From: Auanema rhodensis
Lineage: Eukaryota; Nematoda; Chromadorea; Rhabditida; Rhabditidae
Direction of reading: 5' to 3'
Assembly (NCBI GenBank): GCA_964057225.1
Contig: OZ059897.1
Location: forward strand, 3,472,001 to 3,536,000
DNA length: 64,000 nucleotides
The notes below the pieces were generated by a model that did no database searches, was not told where the DNA came from, and was given only the letters and a program-made list of their open reading frames with translations. Below, piece after piece: positions 1 to 9,385 of this stretch. The stretch's first letter is position 1. Every line of letters begins with the position of its first letter. The position numbers were made by a program, and so were the translations under genes.

Positions 1-20
1 GTTTCTCAATGTAGTATAGT

Positions 21-31
21 GCATTCGATGC
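21..31. repeat. Short inverted repeat gcat-tcg-atgc (recurs in every full monomer)
   Basis: The arms gcat and atgc are reverse complements around a 3-bp spacer. It lies in the best-conserved front part of the monomer; one copy (monomer 11141) has cgatgctg in place of cgatgcgg just beyond it, and monomer 8683 carries catttgatg. Four-base arms are too short to claim a structure on their own; I list it because it stays constant while flanking positions vary. Confidence 0.5.
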
Positions 32-92
32 GGATTTTTAAGCTGCGTTGATCTGTGTTATCAGATTTGAGTTAACTTAAAAATGCACCGAG

Positions 93-106
93 ATATCAAC
101 TGATAT
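93..106. repeat. Inverted repeat atatca-ac-tgatat (recurs in nearly every monomer)
   Basis: The 6-bp arms atatca and tgatat are exact reverse complements around ac. The element is kept across nearly all classes and all five domains, including the two shortened monomers, whose 48-bp deletion stops just before it. Exceptions seen are the L-class monomers at 49499 and 50201 (gagtaatcaactgatat, one arm altered) and a private change in the monomer at 40003 (gatattaactg). A dyad this size suits a dimeric DNA-binding protein; that role is inference. Confidence 0.6.
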
Positions 107-231
107 AGGTTCACACTTATATCCTCGATTTTCACCCTGAAGAAATGATTTTTTCGTTGAAAAACATTGTCCATCGTCTTCTCCTTGAAAGAAGGAATCT
201 AAAAACATCTACTTTTTGTGAAATTATTTAG

Positions 232-250
232 AAATTTTTCGGGAAAATTT
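232..250. repeat. AT inverted repeat around a GC core, aaatttt-tcggg-aaaattt
   Basis: The two 7-bp arms are reverse complements and flank tcggg. In K, C and related classes one base changes so that it reads gaaaattttcgggaaaattt, which is closer to a direct repeat. In G-class monomers cggg becomes cgga. The AT arms persist through these changes. The region sits in the A/T-tract stretch and may contribute to DNA curvature. Confidence 0.55.
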
Positions 251-3160
251 TTGTCAAAATGTTTTTGGAAGCAATGTTGAGTGTACATGGGAACTCAGCA
301 TACACTAATGCATTATTTTTCAAACGATAATAACTAATTTTTGTATAGAGCGTTTCTTAATGTAGTAAAGTGCATTCGATGCGGATTTTTAAGTTGCGTT
401 GATCTTTGTTATCAGATTTGAGTTAGCTTAAAAATGCACCGAGATATCAACTGATATATGTTCACACTTATATCCTCGATTTTCACCCTGAAGAAATGAT
501 TTTTTCGTTGAATAACATTGTCCATCATCTTCGTCTTGAAAAAAGGAATCTAAAAACATCTACTTTTTGTGAAATTATTTAGAAATTTTTCGGGAAAATT
601 TTTGTCAAAATGTTTTTGGAAGCAATGTTGAGTGTACATGGGAACTCAACATACACTAATGCATTATTTTTCAAACGATCATAACTAATTTTTGTAAATA
701 GCGTTTCTCGATGTAGTATAGTGCATTCGATGCGGATTTTTAAGCTGCGTTGATCTGTGTTATCAGATTTGAGTTAACTTAAAAATGCACCGAGATATCA
801 ACTGATATAGGTTCACACGTATATCCTCGATTTTCACCCTGAAGAAATGATTTTTTCGTTGAAAAACATTGTCCATCGTCTTCGTCATGAAAAAAGGAAT
901 TTAAAAACATCTACTTTTTGTGAAATTATTGAGAAAATTTTCGGGAAAATTTTTGTCAAAATGTTTTTGGAAGCAATGTTGAGTGTACATGGGAACTCAA
1001 CATACATTAATGCATTATTTTTCAAACGATCATAACTTATTTTTGTATAGAGCGTTTCTCAATGTAGTATAGTGCATTCGATGCGGATTTTTAAGCTGCG
1101 TCGATCTGTGTTATCCGATTTGAGCTAGCTTGAAAATGTACCGAGATATCAACTGATATATGTTCACACTTATATCCTCGATTTTCACCCTGAAGAATAT
1201 ATTTTTTCGTTGAATAACATTGTCCATCGTCTTCGCCTTGAAAGAAGGAATCTAAAAACATCTACTTTTTGTGAAATTATTTAGAAATTTTTCGGGAAAA
1301 TTTTTGTCAAAATGTTTTTGGAAGCAATGTTGAGTGTACATGGGAACTCAGCATACACTAATGCATTATTTTTCAAACGATAATAACTAATTTTTGTATA
1401 GAGCGTTTCTCATAGTAGTATAGTGCATTCGATGCGGATTTTTAAGTTGCGTCGATCTGTTTTATCAGATTTGAGTTAGCTTGAAAATGCACCGAGATAT
1501 CAACTGATATATGTTCACACTTATATCCTCGATTTTCACCCTGAAGAATTAATTTTTTCGTTGAATAACATTGTCCATCGTCTTTGCCTTGAAAAAAGAA
1601 ATCTAAAAACTCCTACTTTTTGTGAAATTATTTAGAAATTTTTCGGGAAAATTTTTGTCAAAATGTTTTTGGAAGCAATGTTGAGTGTACATGGGAACTC
1701 AACATACACTAATGCATTATTTTTCAAACGATCATAACTTATTTTTGTATAGAGCGTTTCTCAATGTAGTAAAGTGCATTCGATGCGGATTTTTAAGCTG
1801 CGTCGATCTGTGTTATCCGATTTGAGTTAGCTTGAAAATGCACCGAGATATCAACTGATATATGTTCACACTTATATCCTCGATTTTCACCCTGAAGAAT
1901 TAATTTTTTCGTTGAATAACATTGTCCATCGTCTTTGCCTTGAAAAAAGAAATCTAAAAACTCCTACTTTTTGTGAAATTATTTAAAAATTTTTCGGGAA
2001 AATTTTTGTCAAAATGTTTTTGGAAGCAATGTTGAGTGTACATGGGAACTCAGCATACACTAATGCATTATTTTTCAAACGATCATAACTAATTTTTGTA
2101 TGGAGCGTTTCTCAATGTAGTATAGTGCATTCGATGCGGATTTTTAAGCTGCGTTGATCTGTGTTATCAGATTTGAGTTAACTTAAAAATGCACCGAGAT
2201 ATCAACTGATATAGGTTCACACTTATATCCTCGATTTTCACCCTGAAGAAATGATTTTTTCGTTGAAAAACATTGTCCATCGTCTTCGTCATGAAAAAAG
2301 GAATCTAAAAACATCTACTTTTTGTGAAATTATTTAGAAAATTTTCGGGAAAATTTTTGTCAAAATGTTTTTGGAAGCAATGTTGACTGTACATGGGAAC
2401 TCAACATACACTAATGCATTATTTTTCGAACGATCATAACTAATTTTTGTATAGAGCGTTTCTCAATGTAGTATAGTGCATTCGATGCGGATTTTTAAGC
2501 TGCGTTGATCTGTTTTATCAGATTTGAGTTAACTTAAAAATGCACCGAGATATCAACTGATATATGTTCACACTTATATCCTCGATTTTCACCCTGAAGA
2601 AATGATTTTTTCGTTGAAAAACATTGTCCATCGTCTTCGTCATGAAAAAAGGAATCTAAAAACATCTACTTTTTGTGAAATTATTCAGAAATTTTTCGGG
2701 AAAATTTTTGTCAAAATGTTTTTGGAAGCAATGTTGAGTGTACATGGGAACTCAACATACACTACTGCATCATTTTTCAAACGATCATAACTAATTTTTG
2801 TATAGAGCTTTTCTCAATGTAGTATAGTGCATTCGATGCGGATTTTTAAGCTGCGTTGATCTGTGTTATCAGATTTGAGTTAACTTAAAAATGCACCGAG
2901 ATATCAACTGATATAGGTTCACACTTATATCCTCGATTTTCACCCTGAAGAAATGATTTTTTCGTTGAAAAACATTGTCCATCGTATTCGTCTTGAAAAA
3001 AGGAATCTAAAAACATCTACTTTTTGTGAAATTATTTAGAAATTTTTCGGGAAAATTTTTGTCAAAATGTTTTTGGAAGCAATGTTTGAATGTACATGGG
3101 AACTCAACATTCACTAATGCATTATTTTTCAAACGATCATAACTAATTTTTGTATGGAGC

Positions 3161-5618
3161 GTTTCTCAATGTAGTATAGTGCATTCGATGCGGATTTTTA
3201 AGCTGCGTTGATCTGTGTTATCAGATTTGAGTTAACTTAAAAATGCACCGAGATATCAACTGATATAGGTTCACACTTATATCCTCGATTTTCACCCTGA
3301 AGAAATGATTTTTTCGTTGAAAAACATTGTCCATCGTCTTCTCCTTGAAAGAAGGAATCTAAAAACATCTACTTTTTGTGAAATTATTTAGAAATTTTTC
3401 GGGAAAATTTTTGTCAAAATGTTTTTGGAAGCAATGTTGAGTGTACATGGGAACTCAGCATACACTAATGCATTATTTTTCAAACGATAATAACTAATTT
3501 TTGTATAGAGCGTTTCTTAATGTAGTAAAGTGCATTCGATGCGGATTTTTAAGTTGCGTTGATCTTTGTTATCAGATTTGAGTTAGCTTAAAAATGCACC
3601 GAGATATCAACTGATATATGTTCACACTTATATCCTCGATTTTCACCCTGAAGAAATGATTTTTTCGTTGAATAACATTGTCCATCATCTTCGTCTTGAA
3701 AAAAGGAATCTAAAAACATCTACTTTTTGTGAAATTATTTAGAAATTTTTCGGGAAAATTTTTGTCAAAATGTTTTTGGAAGCAATGTTGAGTGTACATG
3801 GGAACTCAACATACACTAATGCATTATTTTTCAAACGATCATAACTAATTTTTGTAAATAGCGTTTCTCGATGTAGTATAGTGCATTCGATGCGGATTTT
3901 TAAGCTGCGTTGATCTGTGTTATCAGATTTGAGTTAACTTAAAAATGCACCGAGATATCAACTGATATAGGTTCACACGTATATCCTCGATTTTCACCCT
4001 GAAGAAATGATTTTTTCGTTGAAAAACATTGTCCATCGTCTTCGTCATGAAAAAAGGAATTTAAAAACATCTACTTTTTGTGAAATTATTGAGAAAATTT
4101 TCGGGAAAATTTTTGTCAAAATGTTTTTGGAAGCAATGTTGAGTGTACATGGGAACTCAACATACATTAATGCATTATTTTTCAAACGATCATAACTTAT
4201 TTTTGTATAGAGCGTTTCTCAATGTAGTATAGTGCATTCGATGCGGATTTTTAAGCTGCGTCGATCTGTGTTATCCGATTTGAGCTAGCTTGAAAATGTA
4301 CCGAGATATCAACTGATATATGTTCACACTTATATCCTCGATTTTCACCCTGAAGAATTTATTTTTTCGTTGAATAACATTGTCCATCGTCTTCGCCTTG
4401 AAAGAAGGAATCTAAAAACATCTACTTTTTGTGAAATTATTTAGAAATTTTTCGGGAAAATTTTTGTCAAAATGTTTTTGGAAGCAATGTTGAGTGTACA
4501 TGGGAACTCAGCATACACTAATGCATTATTTTTCAAACGATAATAACTAATTTTTGTATAGAGCGTTTCTCATAGTAGTATAGTGCATTCGATGCGGATT
4601 TTTAAGTTGCGTCGATCTGTTTTATCAGATTTGAGTTAGCTTGAAAATGCACCGAGATATCAACTGATATATGTTCACACTTATATCCTCGATTTTCACC
4701 CTGAAGAATTAATTTTTTCGTTGAATAACATTGTCCATCGTCTTTGCCTTGAAAAAAGAAATCTAAAAACTCCTACTTTTTGTGAAATTATTTAAAAATT
4801 TTTCGGGAAAATTTTTGTCAAAATGTTTTTGGAAGCAATGTTGAGTGTACATGGGAACTCAGCATACACTAATGCATTATTTTTCAAACGATCATAACTA
4901 ATTTTTGTATGGAGCGTTTCTCAATGTAGTATAGTGCATTCGATGCGGATTTTTAAGCTGCGTTGATCTGTGTTATCAGATTTGAGTTAACTTAAAAATG
5001 CACCGAGATATCAACTGATATAGGTTCACACTTATATCCTCGATTTTCACCCTGAAGAAATGATTTTTTCGTTGAAAAACATTGTCCATCGTCTTCGTCA
5101 TGAAAAAAGGAATCTAAAAACATCTACTTTTTGTGAAATTATTTAGAAAATTTTCGGGAAAATTTTTGTCAAAATGTTTTTGGAAGCAATGTTGACTGTA
5201 CATGGGAACTCAACATACACTAATGCATTATTTTTCAAACGATCATAACTAATTTTTGTATAGAGCGTTTCTCAATGTAGTATAGTGCATTCGATGCGGA
5301 TTTTTAAGCTGCGTTGATCTGTTTTATCAGATTTGAGTTAACTTAAAAATGCACCGAGATATCAACTGATATATGTTCACACTTATATCCTCGATTTTCA
5401 CCCTGAAGAAATGATTTTTTCGTTGAAAAACATTGTCCATCGTATTCGTCTTGAAAAAAGGAATCTAAAAACATCTACTTTTTGTGAAATTATTTAGAAA
5501 TTTTTCGGGAAAATTTTTGTCAAAATGTTTTTGGAAGCAATGTTTGAATGTACATGGGAACTCAACATTCACTAATGCATTATTTTTCAAACGATCATAA
5601 CTAATTTTTGTATGGAGC
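3161..5618. repeat. Higher-order repeat, copy 2: seven monomers, 2458 bp, two monomers lost through hybrids
   Basis: Monomers start at 3161 (A), 3512 (B), 3863 (C), 4214 (D), 4565 (E/F hybrid), 4916 (K-like) and 5267 (H-like/J hybrid, 352 bp). The monomer at 4565 begins like copy 1's fifth monomer (catagtag, gatctgttttatcag) and ends like its sixth (tttaaaaattt, agcatac, tatggagc). The one at 5267 begins like the eighth (gatctgttttatc, atatgtt) and ends like the ninth (cgtattcgtc, aatgtttgaatg). Each hybrid removes exactly one monomer, as in-register unequal crossover or slippage would. Confidence 0.9.
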
Positions 5619-8600
5619 GTTTCTCAATGTAGTATAGTGCATTCGATGCGGATTTTTAAGCTGCGTTGATCTGTGTTATCAGATTTGAGTTAACTTAAAA
5701 ATGCACCGAGATATCAACTGATATAGGTTCACACTTATATCCTCGATTTTCACCCTGAAGAAATGATTTTTTCGTTGAAAAACATTGTCCATCGTCTTCT
5801 CCTTGAAAGAAGGAATCTAAAAACATCTACTTTTTGTGAAATTATTTAGAAATTTTTCGGGAAAATTTTTGTCAAAATGTTTTTGGAAGCAATGTTGAGT
5901 GTACATGGGAACTCAGCATACACTAATGCATTATTTTTCAAACGATAATAACTAATTTTTGTATAGAGCGTTTCTTAATGTAGTAAAGTGCATTCGATGC
6001 GGATTTTTAAGAGATATCAACTGATATATGTTCACACTTATATCCTCGATTTTCACCCTGAAGAAATGATTTTTTCGTTGAAAAAACATTGTCCATCGTC
6101 TTTGCCTTGAAAAAAGGAATCTAAAAACATCTACTTTTTGTGAAATTATTTAGAAATTTTTCGGGAAAATTTTTGTCAAAATGTTTTTGGAAGCAATGTT
6201 GAGTGTACATGGGAACTCAGCATACACTAATGCATTATTTTTCAAACGATAATAACTAATTTTTGTATAGAGCGTTTCTTAATGTAGTAAAGTGCATTCG
6301 ATGCGGATTTTTAAGAGATATCAACTGATATATGTTCACACTTATATCCTCGATTTTCACCCTGAAGAAATGATTTTTTCGTTGAATAACATTGTCCATC
6401 ATCTTCGTCTTGAAAAAAGGAATCTAAAAACATCTACTTTTTGTGAAATTATTTAGAAATTTTTCGGGAAAATTTTTGTCAAAATGTTTTTGGAAGCAAT
6501 GTTGAGTGTACATGGGAACTCAACATACACTAATGCATTATTTTTCAAACGATCATAACTAATTTTTGTAAATAGCGTTTCTCGATGTAGTATAGTGCAT
6601 TCGATGCGGATTTTTAAGCTGCGTTGATCTGTGTTATCAGATTTGAGTTAACTTAAAAATGCACCGAGATATCAACTGATATAGGTTCACACGTATATCC
6701 TCGATTTTCACCCTGAAGAAATGATTTTTTCGTTGAAAAACATTGTCCATCGTCTTCGTCATGAAAAAAGGAATCTAAAAACATCTACTTTTTGTGAAAT
6801 TATTCAGAAAATTTTCGGGAAAATTTTTGTCAAAATGTTTTTGGAAGCAATGTTGAGTGTACATGGGAACTCAACATACATTAATGCATTATTTTTCAAA
6901 CGATCATAACTTATTTTTGTATAGAGCGTTTCTCAATGTAGTATAGTGCATTCGATGCGGATTTTTAAGCTGCGTCGATCTGTGTTATCCGATTTGAGCT
7001 AGCTTGAAAATGTACCGAGATATCAACTGATATATGTTCACACTTATATCCTCGATTTTCACCCTGAAGAATTTATTTTTTCGTTGAATAACATTGTCCA
7101 TCGTCTTCGCCTTGAAAGAAGGAATCTAAAAACATCTACTTTTTGTGAAATTATTTAGAAATTTTTCGGGAAAATTTTTGTCAAAATGTTTTTGGAAGCA
7201 ATGTTGAGTGTACATGGGAACTCAGCATACACTAATGCATTATTTTTCAAACGATAATAACTAATTTTTGTATAGAGCGTTTCTCATAGTAGTATAGTGC
7301 ATTCGATGCGGATTTTTAAGTTGCGTCGATCTGTTTTATCAGATTTGAGTTAGCTTGAAAATGCACCGAGATATCAACTGATATATGTTCACACTTATAT
7401 CCTCGATTTTCACCCTGAAGAATTAATTTTTTCGTTGAATAACATTGTCCATCGTCTTTGCCTTGAAAAAAGAAATCTAAAAACTCCTACTTTTTGTGAA
7501 ATTATTTAAAAATTTTTCGGGAAAATTTTTGTCAAAATGTTTTTGGAAGCAATGTTGAGTGTACATGGGAACTCAGCATACACTAATGCATTATTTTTCA
7601 AACGATCATAACTAATTTTTGTATGGAGCGTTTCTCAATGTAGTATAGTGCATTCGATGCGGATTTTTAAGCTGCGTTGATCTGTGTTATCAGATTTGAG
7701 TTAACTTAAAAATGCACCGAGATATCAACTGATATAGGTTCACACTTATATCCTCGATTTTCACCCTGAAGAAATGATTTTTTCGTTGAAAAACATTGTC
7801 CATCGTCTTCGTCATGAAAAAAGGAATCTAAAAACATCTACTTTTTGTGAAATTATTCAGAAAATTTTCGGGAAAATTTTTGTCAAAATGTTTTTGGAAG
7901 CAATGTTGAGTGTACATGGGAACTCAACATACACTAATGCATTATTTTTCAAACAATCATAACTAATTTTTGTATAGAGCGTTTCTCAATGTAGTATAGT
8001 GCATTCGATGCGGATTTTTAAGCTGCGTCGATCTGTGTTATCAGATTTGAGTTAGCTTAAAAATGCACCGAGATATCAACTGATATATGTTCACACTTAT
8101 ATCCTCGATTTTCACCCTGAAGAAATGATTTTTTCGTTGAATAACATTGTCCATCATCTTCGTCTTGAAAAAAGGAATCTAAAAACATCTACTTTTTGTG
8201 AAATTATTTAGAAATTTTTCGGAAAAATTTTTGTCAAAATGTTTTTGGAAGCAATGTTGAGTGTACATGGGAACTCAACATACACTAATGCATTATTTTT
8301 CAAACGATCATAACTAATTTTTGTAAATAGCGTTTCTCGATGTAGTATGGTGCATTCGATGCGGATTTTTAAGCTGCGTTGATCTGTGTTATCAGATTTG
8401 AGTTAACTTAAAAATGCACCGAGATATCAACTGATATAGGTTCACACTTATATCCTCGATTTTCACCCTGAAGAAATGATTTTTTCGTTGAAAAACATTG
8501 TCCATCGTCTTTGTCATGAAAAAAGGAATCTAAAAACATCTACTTTTTGTGAAATTATTCAGAAATTTTTCGGGAAAATTTTTGTCAAAATGTTTTTGGA

Positions 8601-9385
8601 AGCAATGTTGAGTGTACATGGGAACTCAACATACACTACTGCATCATTTTTCAAACGATCATAACTAATTTTTGTATAGAGCGTTTCTCAATGTAGTATA
8701 GTGCATTTGATGCGGATTTTTAAGCTGCGTTGATCTGTGTTATCAGATTTGAGTTAACTTAAAAATGCACCGAGATATCAACTGATATATGTTCACACTT
8801 ATATCCTCGATTTTCACCCTGAAGAAATGATTTTTTCGTTGAATAACATTGTCCATCGTCTTCGTCTTGAAAAAAGGAATCCAAAAACATCTACTTTTTG
8901 TAAAATTATTTAGAAATTTTTCGGGAAAATTTTTGTCAAAATGTTTTTGGAAGCAATGTTGAGTGTACATGGGAACTCAACATACACTAATGCATTATTT
9001 TTCAAACGATCATAACTAATTTTTGTATAGAGCGTTTCTCAATGTAGTATAGTGCATTCGATGCGGATTTTTAAGCTGCGTTGATCTGTGTTATCAGATT
9101 TGAGTTAACTTAAAAATGCACCGAGATATCAACTGATATATGTTCACACTTATATCCTCGATTTTCACCCTGAAGAAATGATTTTTTCGTTGAAAAACAT
9201 TGTCCATCGTATTCGTCTTGAAAAAAGGAATCTAAAAACATCTACTTTTTGTGAAATTATTTAGAAATTTTTCGGGAAAATTTTTGTCAAAATGTTTTTG
9301 GAAGCAATGTTTGAATGTACATGGGAACTCAACATTCACTAATGCATTATTTTTCAAACGATCATAACTAATTTTTGTATGGAGC
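5619..9385. repeat. Higher-order repeat, copy 3: eleven monomers including two shortened ones
   Basis: Monomers start at 5619 (A), 5970 (short, 304 bp), 6274 (short B, 303 bp), 6577 (C), 6928 (D), 7279 (E/F hybrid, shared with copy 2), 7630 (K), 7981 (G), 8332 (H), 8683 (I) and 9034 (J, 352 bp). The part from 6577 to about 8682 recurs 3511 bp downstream (10088 to about 12193) with the same class order, 3511 being 10 x 351 + 1. This copy is the first in the window to carry G and I monomers. Confidence 0.88.
5970..6576. repeat. Two adjacent shortened monomers sharing one 48-bp deletion
   Basis: The monomers at 5970-6273 and 6274-6576 both run from ggatttttaag directly into agatatcaactg. They lack the 48 bases that normally lie between (monomer positions about 41-90), and the breakpoint has ag microhomology. 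Both begin with the B-type front gtttcttaatgtagtaaag. The first carries an extra A in gttgaaaaaacatt and tttgccttg, both typical of class Q far to the right; the second has the ordinary B-type body. An identical breakpoint in neighbours with different bodies indicates one deletion followed by duplication or conversion. Confidence 0.92.

Larger units (their letters stand above)
1..351 (+). repeat. Reference monomer (class A) with internal landmarks
   Basis: This monomer sets the numbering. Positions 21-31 hold a small inverted repeat (gcat-tcg-atgc). Positions 71-76 are gttaac in this class, gttagc or gctagc in others. Positions 93-106 form the inverted repeat atatca-ac-tgatat. Positions 145-147 are an ATG that opens a 62-codon frame in some classes. 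From about 149 to 266 A-tracts and T-tracts recur roughly every 10-13 bp. Positions 232-250 are aaatttt-tcggg-aaaattt, a 7-bp inverted repeat around a GC core. Positions 344-351 (tatagagc, or tatggagc / taaatagc in other classes) join to the next monomer. Class A is marked by cttctccttgaaagaagg near 178-195 and a gataataac tail. The start point is a convention, not a biological boundary. Confidence 0.9.
1..3160. repeat. Higher-order repeat, copy 1: nine monomers, 3160 bp
   Basis: Monomers start at 1 (A), 352 (B), 703 (C), 1054 (D), 1405 (E), 1756 (F), 2107 (K-like, with gttgactgtac), 2458 (H-like, gatctgttttatc) and 2809 (J, 352 bp). The sequence restarts with an almost identical class A monomer at 3161, giving a period of 3160 = 9 x 351 + 1, the extra base being the J insertion. 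Private changes include gaatatatt in the D monomer, where copy 2 has gaatttatt. Confidence 0.9.

Noticed and set aside
25-41. CENP-B box (TTCG, A, CGGG spacing) around attcgatgcgg, or at ttttttcgttg near 150
   Set aside because: Neither site has the required A and CGGG at the right spacing on either strand. The cggg near 240-243 is not paired with ttcg at the right distance.
106-118. Pol III B-box-like ataggttcacac
   Set aside because: It shares only the first half with the B-box consensus and no A-box or tRNA-like fold is evident. Many classes read atatgttcacac instead.
1-351. Naming the satellite after a known family or a species
   Set aside because: Length and AT content resemble several insect satellites, but I cannot match the sequence to a named family without a database search.
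847-1035. 62-codon open frame starting MIFSLKN, repeated in many monomers, as a gene family
   Set aside because: It is part of the satellite monomer, is closed by a single C-to-T stop in many classes, loses its start codon in others, has no recognisable domain and no flanking gene structure. Changes look like neutral class markers.
8743-8970. 75-codon minus-strand open frame starting MYTQHC as a gene
   Set aside because: It overlaps the plus-strand frame antisense, occurs only where one stop codon is lost by substitution (ccaaaa, ctgaaa or cttaaa in place of ctaaaa), and shows no recognisable domain.
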